Assembly (NCBI RefSeq): GCF_022682495.2
Contig: NC_071388.1
Span: forward strand, 11,127,171 to 11,191,170
Length of the DNA: 64,000 nucleotides
DNA from: Desmodus rotundus
Taxonomy: Eukaryota > Chordata > Mammalia > Chiroptera > Phyllostomidae
Direction: 5' to 3'
Below are positions 33,083-45,021 of the stretch, piece by piece. A model generated the notes under the pieces. The model did no database searches, was not told the origin of the DNA, and saw nothing but the letters and a program-made list of their open reading frames with translations. Both the position numbers and the translations under genes were made by a program. Every line of letters begins with the position of its first letter. Position 1 is the first letter of the stretch.

Positions 33083-34015
33083 ATGATTTCCGGTGAAGCC
33101 CTGTTTGGGGTCTTCCTCACCATTCAAACTGGTGTTGGTTTCCTGGGGAACTCCTTGCTCTTTGCTTTATACATGTACGCCCTCACTGTCCCCCGTAAGA
33201 AGAAGCCCGCTGATGGGATCCTTGCCCACTTAACTTTGGCTAACGCCCTGACCCTCGTGTTCAGAGGGCTTCCAAATATAATTAGTGCCTTTGGGATGAG
33301 GCCTGAGATAGGCGACGCCGGTTGTAAAACAGTGCTCTACATTCAGAGAGTTACGCGGAGTATTTCTCTGTACACCACCTCCCTCCATAGCACGTTCCAG
33401 GCGGTGACCATTGCTGCCAGTGGCTGTAAATGCGTCTGGCTCAAGAACAAAATCTCTTTGCTCCTTCAACCCTCCATATTTCTCTGCTGGATCATCAGCA
33501 TGGTCGTCTATTCTGTGATTATCTTAAAAACTGTGGCCAACAGGAATACCACTGATGTGACATCTGGGTACTACAGTCCTTTTTGTAAGGTGAGTAGCTA
33601 TGATCACCGGGTAGCAGTGACATTTCTCAGTACAGAGTGCATTCAAGATTTCCTCTTTCTCTCCCTGATGGTCTGCAATAGCATCTACATGGTGAGTGTC
33701 CTTTCCAGTCACCACAAGACAGCCCAACACATCCGCAGCAGCGTCTGCTCTTCACGAATCTCTCCTGAACACAGAGCTATGCACCTCATTCTCCTGCTGG
33801 TTTGCACTTTTATCTTCTTTTACTTGACCAACAGCTTTCTTACTGCTTATTCACAATTTGGAAATAAGAGGACTTGGCAACTGGAGAACATTAATAACTT
33901 TATTTCTTCATGTTACCCAACCATCTGTCCTTTCGTACTGATTAAAAATGAGAATAGAGTTTCCAGAATGAATGTCATCAAAATAAGGAGACTTTTTTTC
34001 ATTAAAGTAAATTAA
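33083..34015 (+). CDS. Vomeronasal type-1 receptor (V1R), copy 3, open but with altered conserved residues, 310 aa
   Basis: Full-length V1R with the same topology and the extracellular Cys81, Cys168 and NTT sequon. The conserved start (33083) is used here; an in-frame ATG at 33041, made by a GTG to ATG change seen only in this copy, sits in a good context (G at -3, G at +4) and would add 14 residues (MGSWPGRSKRDGRT). Departures from the other copies: Tyr208 and Arg209 of the YRHH motif are both Ser, Val185 in TM5 is Glu, Gln102 is His in TM3, Ala197 is Val, and Thr233 is Met (shared with copy 4). The tail reads NVIKIRRLFFIKVN, as in copy 4. The loss of the near-invariant Arg and a buried acidic residue suggest relaxed constraint or a changed function; the frame itself is intact. 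Confidence 0.93.
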   Translation: MISGEALFGVFLTIQTGVGFLGNSLLFALYMYALTVPRKKKPADGILAHLTLANALTLVFRGLPNIISAFGMRPEIGDAGCKTVLYIQRVTRSISLYTTSLHSTFQAVTIAASGCKCVWLKNKISLLLQPSIFLCWIISMVVYSVIILKTVANRNTTDVTSGYYSPFCKVSSYDHRVAVTFLSTECIQDFLFLSLMVCNSIYMVSVLSSHHKTAQHIRSSVCSSRISPEHRAMHLILLLVCTFIFFYLTNSFLTAYSQFGNKRTWQLENINNFISSCYPTICPFVLIKNENRVSRMNVIKIRRLFFIKVN

Positions 34016-34312
34016 ATGACCCAATGAACACTCCTCAGCATTGGTCTCCACGATAAGATTCATTGATACACATCCAGAGGCACATGCTTCTCATGGCTTG
34101 AGGGATATATTTAATCCCCATTGTGCTAACAGGGAGTAAAATCAATGCGGTGTCAATTTATGAAACATTTTAGACATTAAATGTAATGTTTAGAGTAGAA
34201 CACTATTATATGTGGTTTAACCTTTAAAACGATAACATATGTAATGTATGGTGTTTTGTAATATTGGAAACATGTTGCAATTTAAAATTGTAAAAAATTA
34301 TTTCTCTTTGAT
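34016..34312. other. 3' flank of V1R copy 3
   Basis: AT-rich copy of 16956-17264, with no coding content. Confidence 0.4.
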
Positions 34313-36193
34313 TTGATTTTTAAGTGTATTTTACTGATTATACTATTACAGTTGTCCCATTTTTTCCTCTTCTTTATTCCCCTGTGCACTGCACACCCCG
34401 TCCCACCAGCATTGCCCCCCTTAGTTCATGCCCATGCGTCGTACATGTAAGTTCTTTGGCTTCTCCACCTCCTATACTACTCTTACCCTCCCCCTGTCTA
34501 TTTTGCACCTACCATTTATGCTTCTTATTCCCTCCACCTCTTCCTCCATTCTCCCCACCTCCCTCCCCGCTGATAACCCTCCATGTGATCTCCATTTCTT
34601 CCATTGTGTTCCTGGTTGTAGTTGTTTATTTAGTTTTTGGTTTTGTTTATTTTATGTTCAGGTGTTGACAGTTGTGAGTTTGTTGTCATTTTACTGTTCA
34701 CAGTTTGAGCTTTTTCTTAGATAAGTCCCTTTAACATTTCATGTAATAAGGGCTTGGTGATGATGAACTCCTTTAATTTGACCTTATCTAGGAAGCACTT
34801 TATCTGCCCTTCCATTCTAAGTGATAGCTTTGCTGGATAGAGTCGTCTTGGGTGTAGATCCTTGCCTTTCATGACTTGGAATACTTCCTTCCAGCCTCTT
34901 CTTGCCTGCAAGGTTTCTTTTGAGAAATCCGCTGATCGTCTTATGGGAACTGCTTTGTAGGTAACTGTCTCCTTTTCTCTTGCTGCTTCTAAGATCCTCT
35001 CCTCTTTAATCTTGGGTAAGGTAATTTTGATGTGCCTTGGTGTGTGCTTCCTTGGGTCCCACTTCTTTGGGACTCTCTGAGCTTCCTGGACTTCCTGGAA
35101 GTCTGTTTCCTTTGCCAGATTGGGGAAGTTCTCCTTCATTATTTGTTCAAATAAGTTTTCAAATTCTTGCTCTTCCTCTTCTCTTCTGGCATCTGTATGA
35201 TTGGAATGTTGGAATGTTTAAAGTTGTTCTGGAGGTTCCTCAGCCTCTCCTCAGTGTTTTGAACTCTTGTTTCTTCATTCTGTTCTGGTTGAATGTTTAT
35301 TTCTTGCTTCTGCTCCAAATCCTTGATTGGAGTTCTGGTGTCCTTCCCTTCACTGTTGTTTCCCTGTATATGCTCCTTTCTTTCCCTTTCTCTAGCCTTC
35401 ATTTCCTCCTTCATCTTGTGACTGAACTCAATCATGTCTGTGAGCATCCTGATTACCAGTGTTTTGAACTCTGCCTCTGACAGGTTGGCTTTCTCTTCCT
35501 CACTTAGTTCTATTTTGGGGACTTTGATCTGTTTCCATTTGGGCCATATTGTTTTGTCTCAGTGGGCCTGTTAGGTAGTAAGGGATGGAGCTTTAGGTGT
35601 TTGCCAGGGGTGAGGGGTTGAAAAGGTACAATGCCTCTTGCTCAGCTCGGTGCCGGCTTTCAGTCACCTCCCCCGCTACCCACAAGAAAATTGGGCCCTT
35701 CTGGTGTTGATTCCTGCGTAGGTGGTGGGTGTGTGTACATTCTAGGGCCCTATGGGTCTCTCCAAGGGACCCTCCTGTGAGGCTGGGAAGTTCTCCCACC
35801 ACCACAACCCCCACAGCTTTTAACAGCCAGAGGTGTTTGAAGCTTTATCCCCCTGTACTGGAACCCTGGGTTGCCTGGTTTGTCCTGCTCCTGTTTTTCT
35901 TCCTGGCATATCCACAGGCAAATGTGGGAAATCCAGTCCTCCACCCACCACCTGCCCACCCCAGTCCACTGTGGCCTTGCAGTGAGTCCTCTCAGCTCTG
36001 GCTGCCCAGTGCCCCCCACCCCCATATCAGTCTGGATGAATGTTTCTTCTTTAAGTCCTTGGTTGGAGGACTTGCTTACAGTTCCATTTTCTGGCAGTCC
36101 TGGTTACTTTTGTTTTTAAATTGTTGTTGTCCTTCTTTTGGTTGCACCTGGAGGCAAAGTGTGTCTACCCAAGCCTCCATCTTGGCTGGAAGG
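34313..36193 (-). mobile_element. HAL1 downstream of V1R copy 3
   Basis: Same insertion as 17265-19145. The C-terminal ORF1 frame is longer here (34717-35139, 140 aa) because the CGA codon near 34845 is intact, and it ends at KPLLHEMLKGLI. The N-terminal frame (35139-35447) is out of phase with it. The copy is close to identical to the one near copy 4. Confidence 0.75.
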
Positions 36194-36439
36194 ACTTTAC
36201 ATATTCAATCTAAAGAACAAAATAAACAAAACAGAAACATCAAACACTAACTGGAATTAAAAACTCAAATATTATTAACCCCCAACCCCTGAATCTGTGA
36301 GGGCGATTATCCCTTTAACGATAAAGAGAGTAAGTGTTTTAAACAACTGGAAATTAACTCTTCCCACCTCCCCCGGCTCCCTCCTTCAGGAAAGCAGCTG
36401 ATGCCATGTATGAGAAACTCAGGGCCAAGGGTGTGGGTT

Positions 36440-36853
36440 TCGTCCCTCCCGCCTCTCCCCTCTCGTCCCTCTTTCCTGTCTCTCCTCTGCCTCCTCCTTT
36501 CTCTCTCTTTTCTTTTTCCTCTCTCTTTACTCTCTGCACTCTGGGCTCTCTGAGGTAGTGACTTCTCTCTTTCCTGATTTCCTCTTTTTCTACTCTCTTC
36601 TCTTTTTCTCTCAGTCTCTCTTCTCTCTTCTCTAACTTTTCTTTCCTCTCATTTCTCTCTCTGTTCTCTTTTATCTCTCTCCTCTCTCCTTTTTCTTCTC
36701 TCTTTCTTTCCTGTCTTTTCTTTTCCTCCTGTCTTTCTCATCTCTTTTGTCTTATTCCCCCTCCCTGCTCTCTCTACTCCCTCTTTCCTCTCACTTTTAT
36801 TTCTCATCTTTATTTTTCTTTCTCCTTTTATATCTACTCTCTCTTTTCTCTGT
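36440..36853. repeat. CT-rich polypyrimidine tract (U2)
   Basis: About 410 bp; it carries an extra CTTTTCTTTTCCTCCTGTCT block near 36714 relative to unit 1. Confidence 0.85.
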
Positions 36854-36930
36854 TGGTATTCTGAAGGCAGATGTACACTCATGAAATCCAAGCTCAGTCA
36901 ACTACCTGGGGAACCTGAGGCAAGTTATTT

Positions 36931-38315
36931 TAACACAGGGAAAGTTACCATGTTTTAAAATGCAAGCTTTCATTTTGAGATAATGGTACATTCACAGGGA
37001 AACATAACAGTAGTGCAGAGAAGTCCCACTCACCCGTCCTCCCGCTCCCCCTGTGGGGCATGTTCCATAAGCACAGTCCCGGTTGAGTGTGGTGACATGT
37101 GACACGTGCAGCTGTAGTCTCACGTCCTGTCACCACGGTGCACACGCATGTGACCGCTGCCTCCATCCCGACTCAGGACTCTTCCATCCACACAGAGGTG
37201 TCCCTTGTGCTGCCTCTTCAGGCACATGTCCTCCCACTACCTCGGCTCTCTGTTCTCTGTGGTGTTGCTTTCCCAAGCAGGTTATGTAGTCCTATAGTTA
37301 AGCAGCGTATAGGCTCCTAGAGCAGCTTTTATCGCTGGGCATTTGTCTCTGATCTCTCCCATCGTCCCATGTGTCAGTAGCCCGATCACTCTTACTGTCC
37401 AGTGAGATCTCACAGGGATGCAGCACACTTTGCCTGCCATTCCCGCTGAGGCACGTTAGGGCTGTCTGTCAGTTTGGGTGGTTAGAAATAGACATCAGTG
37501 TGTCTGTTACAGGAAGTACTGTGTTCAGGATTTGGGGAAAACCTAAGTTCTCATCTCTGTGAGATAAATGCCCGGGAGTACACGGTGGATTGTATGATAT
37601 GTGTACATTCCATTTTTACAAAACTGAGACCTGTTTCCTAGAGTGGCTATGTCTCTTCACATTTCTACCAGCAATGTGTGGAGACATCCAGTTTCTCTCC
37701 ATCCTCTCCCACGTTTGGAGTTGTCATTATCTCTGTTAAACTGTGAAAATAACGCATCACATGAAATTCACCATCTTAAGTATAAGTCCATAGTTCAGTG
37801 GGGTTTCCAACATTCACCTTGTTGTGCAAGCAGCTTCGAAATCTTCTCATCTTGCAAATCGAAAACTCTACACCCATTAAATAAAAACCTTGTCCCCTTT
37901 CCCCCAAGCACGGGTGACCACCATTCTCCGCTCTGTTGCTATGAATGGAACTACTTCAGTTTCTCCATGTAAGTGGACTCATGCAGTATTTGTCCCTTTG
38001 TGACTGGGTGATTGCACTCGGCTTAATGTCCACACTGTAACACGGGCTGGGATTGCTTTCCATGTTAAGGCTGCTCCATTGTATGTATGTACCACATGTG
38101 GTTTCTTCATTCATCCATCTACGGACACAAGTTTCCCACTCCTTGGCTGTTATGCATTGTGCTGCTATGACGCCATTGTGCAAACATCTCTTCAAGTGCT
38201 GCTTTCAGTTCCTCCAAACTGACCTAATGTGAAGTTGTTAAGTCATATGTTAATTCCATTTTTAATGTTGTGGGAATGATTACACTCTCCCATGGTGGTT
38301 TTAACCTGTCATGGT
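36931..38315 (-). mobile_element. L1M relic pair, minus strand (U3 left inner arm)
   Basis: Direct copy of 2800-4165 and inverted match of 48752-50185. Its right part differs near 37935-38280 (an ATGAATGGAACTACTTCAG variant), shared with unit 4 only. Confidence 0.7.
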
Positions 38316-40150
38316 CCCTCAGCTTATGGCCTCAGTGCACAGCCAACACTCTCCGACCAGGGAGGCTCCTCCTCTAAAGGGGCCAGGTCCCAACACAAGA
38401 TGCCCTTGCTGAGTAAGAGCGTTGGGTCGCTGCACATAAACCGGGGTTTTAGATACATGGAAGGCATAAGAACAAGCGTTAATCCAACCATAAAACAAAG
38501 CCTGCATCCTGGTTCATTTAGGGAGACTGCACCCTTAATTATCTCATTTTTACTAAGTTTCCCTTGTTATAAAGTGTAAAGGGGCTCCATTGCATAATCA
38601 CAGTATCCTGGTTTTCTTCTTCAAGATCTCCTCAGAGAAGCAACTCTGGCTGTGACAACACAGCGATATTATGAAATCAGCATTTGAGCTCTAGCGATTC
38701 TAAGAGAGAAGGTACCAGGGAATCAGGAAGCAGAATGTTTAAAAGCACGTTTTGAGGAAGGTCAGTAGGGACTCAGAGACCACCCCATCAGGGCCCATCA
38801 CATTAAAGGTAAAGACTGAGTCCACGCCACGGGGCTCACGTGATCAGTGAAGGGCACTGCCCCCTGGACCTGTACTTCCTGTCCTCTGTCCTTGCCCGGA
38901 CGGTGGCATGCCTGTCCAGATTTGGGGGCATTAGCCCTTTGTCCATCTAGGGAGGGCAGGAAGGCAGAGCAAGGAGAAGGGGGACCTGGGAAGCAGGTGT
39001 TGAGTCTCTGTGGAATCTCCATGACTTTCTGCCATGTTTGGGGTTTTCCAGCTGCATCCTTGGAGGGGCAGCAGGGTCACTCCTGGTCTTGGGCAGATGA
39101 GGCCCCTTTCTAGCCAGCCTTCATCTCCTCAGCCCTCCCCATACTCCTCCCACCACAGGTAGGACTTCATGACATGGTTTTGGAAACAGGGTCCTCCCTG
39201 TTTTGAGGTTTGTCACAGCTAGAGCAGCCTGGTTCCAAGGCAGCTCAGGACTGAGGCAAACTGACTCCGTTTTTGTCCTTCACTCTCTCATTTCCTCCAA
39301 AACCTTACATAAGACATTAAATACTTAGACACTTGTTGTGGTTTCTGGAGAATCTAGAGTCACTAATGTATTACTATGTTTTCAATGTCCATTATGTACA
39401 TTCGCATGTTAACAAAAATAAAAGCACTTCCTGTTCTACATTCCTAGGCCTAGAAGTGATCAGTTTTCGATCCTGAGTCAGGGCCCAGAGATGCCAAGGC
39501 CCCATGGGCTGAAGGCCCCCAGCTGGTGTGCACTCGGCCCAGCCTCTCTGACCGGGCCATGTCCCCTCCACAGTTCTTAACGTCACCCTGACAGACATAT
39601 GAGTCTGTGCATGACTGGGGTGGCCCCTCTGGGTGGGCAGACATTCCTCAACACAATAAATCAGATGTTCTGTGGAGGGGACACTTCTTGGACTGAGTCC
39701 TTGAATCGGAAATTGTAGGGTCTTCATGTGGCCTGAAGCACCTGTGCAGGGACTGGGAGAGGACCACAGGCGGAAATTGAGAATCAATTTCCAAGGAGAC
39801 TCCTCCCCAGCACTCCTGACCATCCTATGGGTCCTTTCGTCCCTTCCTCAGGGAGGCAGTCACTGGGAGCCTGGCCCGCACTACCAGGCACAACAAGGAG
39901 CCCGGATATCGGAGAATGAGACTTGGTCTGAGAAATTTACAGAAGCTCTCGAAATACTAATTCAAATTCCATCTGGCGTGAAGATATGTCAAATGCCATG
40001 AGGGAAGCCAGATACCGAAGAGCAAATACCCCATGACAGAATTTATAGGAAATGTCCAGAACAGGCAAACTCAGAGCCTGAAGGCAGATGGGCAGCTGGC
40101 AGGGGGTGGGATGGAAGACTGCTAACAAGCAAGGGGTTCCATCTGAGGAG

Positions 40151-40292
40151 GTGAAAAAGTCCTGGAACTAGGCAGGGTGATGATTACACACCATGGTGAA
40201 TGTACTTGAAGCCACTGGTTGGCACTCGTTAAAATGTTTAAGATAGTAAAATTTATGTTCAGTGCAATTTACCACAGTGAAAAAAAACCCCG
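40151..40292 (+). mobile_element. L1M 3' end fragment (U3)
   Basis: Same as 6011-6150, with the ACTTGAAGCCACTGGTTGG variant of unit 1. Confidence 0.7.
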
Positions 40293-42898
40293 GCATGACA
40301 CTTCTCGGAAGGGGCATGGGTACCCCAGGACCAAGCTCACTGGAAGTTGTTCCAGGCAGTGGAGTCGGAAGTCACTGTGGAATTAGAAAGATCTGTAGAG
40401 GGGAGTGAGGACGTTCACTCCAATGTTGTGAGTATTGTACCTATTTTAAGTGAAAATATCAACATCTATCAATTTGCTAAAATGCTGGTGCCAATCCGGT
40501 CTTCTTCTGTTCTATTGGGTAACACACGCCCATGGGGGACTGTGGGACAATCGCAGCCCAGACCTGGAAGTTTTCTCCCATATTCGACACTAACACCTCA
40601 TCAGAAACAACTTTTTTACCCAAGCGGACTCCATTGACTAAAGCACTCAGCACAGTTTTCTTAGAAACTGTGCTGTCGGCTCACTACAAATACAAGAAGA
40701 GCTGACATTAAAGGTTCTGGGGACTTTCTGGTAATGATTCTTGGTTAGCACACAGGTCCCCCGGCAAGAGCAAACCTGAGTGGGGGGCACCCTGAGACCT
40801 ACAGACCTCGGGGGCTGAGGCTCTGCAGAGGGACCAAAAACACCAGCTGACAGGGGAGCAGAGTTCACTGGTTGCAGGTCAGTTGAGAGTCCTCTGGGGG
40901 AATAACATCTTTCTTATTTGTGAAAGCTTTACACTCCTGTTCTCAGAATCATCCCAACGGATTGTTGTATTTGACCCCCAGGCACCCTGGGACCAGGTAC
41001 CACTATTGCCATTGTCCTCTGAGTGAGGCTGTGTGGCAAGAGGCTTGCTCCATGCTCCTTGCCACCCCCTCACATGTCCTGGCCCTTTGCCCCACCCCAC
41101 TCAGTGGCTCATTGAAGACCCTGCATGGGATCCTGCTGGCCAAGGCCAGGGCAAGCCTGCTGGGACAGGGTCGCCTGCTGAGCAGGGTCCAGAGCCTTGG
41201 GGAATGGTGCTGAACTATTGAGCCCCACCCCTGCCCCTTGGCCCAGTGGTTGTCTCCAGAAACTGGGTCACAGCTCATGGGGGAATCCCTGAGGCTCCTG
41301 CTCAAGCCAGCTTCCCCCAGGTCCGCCTCTCTCAGTGTCATACATAGAGCCACAAAGTTGGACCTTGTGACTGCTCTGTTTGGGTTGCTACCAATCTTAG
41401 TGCGTGTTCCGTTCCTGTTTTGCAGGAATGTGGACGATTTTGCCTTACACTTGAAGGAATGGGGTGCTGGAAGATGTGCCTCACCTGGAAGGACTTGGGG
41501 TAGATCGTTTGTCAAATCTGCATGAGCTCCTTGAAAGCAGAGCCCTGGGGAGGCGTGTGGAGCAGGAAGGGGGGCCTGCACCCGGGCCAGGTACAATCTT
41601 TTCAGGGCTTCTGCCACCAGGTTTTAGCAACGTGGTGTTGCTGACAGGTTGATGGGAACCTGCTTGGTCTGCCCTTTGATTTGGATGATGGCTGACAACC
41701 TCAGGCCTGAGCGGGGCAGAGCCACCACTCACTAAGCGTGTGGTCCTCACCTGAGAAATGCTGAGTCATCCCAGCTCAGTAGCTACAGATTTCAATTCTG
41801 GGGCACAGAGAGCTGGGGAAGCGGTGTGGTCAGGGTGGGAGGCGCCTCTGTTAGTGGGATTCCCTGGGAGGTGGGTTCTCCAGGTGAAGACTGCACCTGC
41901 CCAAAGTGCCCAGCCCGGGAGACCTGCTGACCTCCCAGACTGCTCCTCACTCCATCCTGCCCCTGTCCCTGGACCCCTGTCCCTGGACCCCTGTCCATGG
42001 CTGCCACCCACCCACTCTTCTTTATGATCACCAGAGTTTGAAGTATTTCAGGTCCTTCCATTGATGCTGTGTGTGTGTGTGTTTGAACACGTCTGTGCAA
42101 AGATGAGTGCTGTGGTGTATTCTGAAAAACTTCCATACAGGAATTCACTGCAGCACGAGAGAACTGGGTGAATCTGGCTCGGGTTCCCCAACCCTCCTGC
42201 AGCAAGATCCAGACCCAGGAGCTGCGGCAGGTCACCTTTGGGCTTGCGGACCACACCCCCTTGTTACAGGCATTTATTTTCTCTACAGGAAGTATCTTTT
42301 CTCCCTCAAGGCTAAAAGAAGTGTCACACTGTTTGTTTTTCCACACTCTAAGTTTTTTGTTAAATTGACCTGTTTCTTTTGTCATGGAGCATTTGAGTGG
42401 GATGAACGCAACTTTTCACAGAATGTGAGGGACTGGATTTTGGAAGTGTGTCTTTATGCACCACGATGCTCAACTCTCCTTAGCCACTGTCCCCCTGCCC
42501 CTCTCACCCAGTACTCCATATAAACACTCACAAACCAGGGACAAGGGACCTTCCTCAAAGTGATCAAGGGCATCTACCAAACACCCACAGCTAATATCTA
42601 CTCAGAAAGAATGGGTGCTTCTCCCAAGGTCAGAGAGCAGCCAGGAATGTCCAGTCTTGCCCTTCCTCTCAGCGCCATACCAGAGGTGCTAAGTGGAGCG
42701 ATAGGGCAAGAAAGGTCAATGAAGGAGGACAGATTGCAAAGGGAGCAGGAAAACTCTCTATTGATGGATGACATGATCTATACATAGAAAATCTTGAGGA
42801 ACCAGCTACAAATAATTGGAACTAATAAATAAGTTTGGCATGGTTGCAGAATAAAAACAACATGCAAAAAATCAATGGTATTTGTCTATATTTGTACT

Positions 42899-43112
42899 CT
42901 GAAATGTATCGTCCACCAAAAAATATTTGTGTCGAATCTCTAACCATCCGCCTGCCAGGTAGAGAGGTCTCAGCAGGAATAGAACTCTCCTGGGGCCTTG
43001 ATCTCAGACTGTGCAGCCTCCAGAACCGGGAGAAAATACGTTTCCATTGTTTAAGCCACCCGTCGGTCTACTGTATTTTGTTATAACAGCTCGAGCTGCC
43101 TAACACAACGTG
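42899..43112 (+). mobile_element. MLT1-like LTR fragment (U3)
   Basis: Carries the ATGTATCGTCCACCAAAAAA variant, shared with unit 1 and not with units 2 and 4. Confidence 0.55.
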
Positions 43113-43184
43113 TAATAAAGAATTAGGAAGTAAATTTAAGAAAGCAAATTTATTAAAGCTAACATCAAAGAGAATAAAATACTG

Positions 43185-43197
43185 AGGAATGTTTTCT
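43185..43197 (+). repeat. Target-site duplication, left copy
   Basis: AGGAATGTTTTCT, repeated exactly at 45042-45054 across the HAL1 insertion and present once in the other units. Confidence 0.95.
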
Positions 43198-43600
43198 CTT
43201 TTTTTTGCCTTTCTTTTTATTTTATTTATTTTATTTTTTAATATATTTATTGATTATGCTATTACAGTGTCCATTTCCCCCCCCACTCCACTCCATCCTG
43301 CCCACCCCCCTCCCTCCCACATTCCCCCCCCATAGTTCATGTCCATGGGTTATACTTATAAGTTCTTTGGCTTCTACATTTCCTACACTATTTTTACCCT
43401 CCCCCTGTCTATTTTCCACCTATCATCTATGCTACTTATTCTCTGTACCTTTACCCCCCCTCCCCCTCCCATTCCCTTATTGACAACCCTCATGTTCTAG
43501 TTGTTTGCCTAGTTTGCTCTCGTTTTTGTTTTATGTGTGGCCGTTAATAACTGTGAATTTGCTGTCATTTTTACTGTTCCTATTTTTGATCTTCTTTTTC

Positions 43601-44191
43601 TTAGGTAACTCCCTTTAACATTTCATACAATAAGGGCTTGGTGATGATGAGCTTCTTTAACTTGACCTTATCTGAGAAGCACTTTATCTTCCCTTCCATT
43701 CTAAATGATAGCTTTGCTTGATACAGTAATCTTGGATGTAGGTCCTTGCGTTTAATCTTGGGTAATGTAATTATGATGTGCCTTGTTGTGTTCCTCCTTG
43801 GGTCTAGCATCTTTGGGACTCTCTGAGCTTCCTGGACTTCCCGGAAGTCTATTTCCTTTGCCAGATTGGGGAAGTTCTCCATTATTTGTTCAAATAAGTT
43901 TTCAATTTTTTGTTCTTCCTCTTCTCCTTCTGGCACCCCTATAATTCGGATGTTGGAACGTTTCAAGGTGTCCTGGAGGTTCCTAAGCCTCTCCTCATTT
44001 TTCCAAGTTCTTGTTTCTTCATTCTTTTCTGGTTGGATGTTTGTTTCTTCCTTCTGGTCCACACCATTGATTTGAGTCCCAGTTTCCTTCTCATCACTAT
44101 TGGTTCCCTGAACATTTTCCTTTGTTTCTCTTAGCATAGGCTTCATTTTTTCATCTGTTTTTCGAACAGATTCAACCAAGTCTGTGAGCAT
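43601..44191 (-). CDS. HAL1 ORF1-like protein with internal in-frame deletion, 196 aa
   Basis: L1 ORF1p-type RNA-binding protein of a mobile element, not a host gene. The N-terminal part is charged (ESVRKTDEKMKPMLRETKEN), followed by NIRIIGVPEGEEEEQKIENL and ENFPNLAKEIDFREVQEAQR of the RRM, then TTRHIIITLPKIK. Here about 46 residues present in the neighbouring HAL1 copies are missing in frame, including the REK and ARR segments important for RNA binding; the protein resumes at KDLHPRLLYQAKLSF (YPAKLS in the other copies) and ends KPLLYEMLKGVT. The start is the first Met in frame and may be N-terminally incomplete. With the deletion, RNA binding is doubtful, so this copy probably moved with proteins supplied by L1 in trans. 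Confidence 0.7.
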   Translation of the reverse strand: MLTDLVESVRKTDEKMKPMLRETKENVQGTNSDEKETGTQINGVDQKEETNIQPEKNEETRTWKNEERLRNLQDTLKRSNIRIIGVPEGEEEEQKIENLFEQIMENFPNLAKEIDFREVQEAQRVPKMLDPRRNTTRHIIITLPKIKRKDLHPRLLYQAKLSFRMEGKIKCFSDKVKLKKLIITKPLLYEMLKGVT

Positions 44192-44690
44192 ATTGATAAC
44201 CAGTGCTTTGAACTGTGCATCCGATAGGTTGGCTATCTCTTCGTTGTATTTTTTCTGGAGCTTTGAAGTGTTCTGTCATTTGGGCCATTTTTTTTTGTTT
44301 GTTTGTCTTAGTTCGTCTGTTACTTTAAGGGGCGGAGCCTTAGGTGTTCACCTGGGCGGGGTAACGCTGGTTGCTGCCCTGTGACGCTGTACGTGGGGGA
44401 GGGGCCGAGAGGGAGCAATGGCGCCCGCCTCACTCTCCTCGGGATTTCAATCTTTCACTCCGATACCCACAGTCAAACTGGGCCACTCTGGTGCTGGTTC
44501 CCGAGTAAGTGGGCCTGTGCACACTCTAGGCCCCTGTGGGTCTCTCCAACAACCTCTCCTGTGAGGCTGGGAGTCTCTCCTGCTGCCGCCCCAACCCCCA
44601 GGGGCGCTTTCAATCAGAGGTTTGAGGCTTTATTTCCCTGAGCTGGAGCCCTAGGTTACGCGGTCTGCTTCGCTGCCGCCGTTTGTCAGG

Positions 44691-44868
44691 TTTATCTGTG
44701 GGCAAATGTGGTGCCACAGGGTGCTACCCGCCTCTCTGCCTGCCCCACTCTCCGCCACTCTGAGTCCGGCCCTCTGGGTTTATCTGTGCAAATGTGGGGC
44801 CTCAGGGTCTGCTAGTGCTCAGACTGCCTGCGCCATTTGTCCCACACTCCGCCAGTCTCAGTCCCGCC
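44691..44868. repeat. Imperfect tandem duplication in HAL1 5' UTR
   Basis: TTTATCTGTG begins at 44691 and again at 44779, each followed by CAAATGTGG and by a similar CTCCGCCA.TCT.AGTCC segment 60-70 bp later (spacing 88 to 97 bp). Two copies; the older HAL1s near the receptors have one. Repeated promoter monomers are known in some mammalian L1 5' UTRs. Confidence 0.6.
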
Positions 44869-45021
44869 ACAGCCACAGGAGTCCTCTCCACCCTGGTGCC
44901 CATCTCCGCCCCTCCTATCAGTCTGGATGAATGTTTATTTTCTATTTCCTTGGTGTCGGTCCCCCTTGCTGTTCGATTCTCTGTCAGTTCTGGTTGTACC
45001 AGGAGGCGCAGTGTGTCTACC

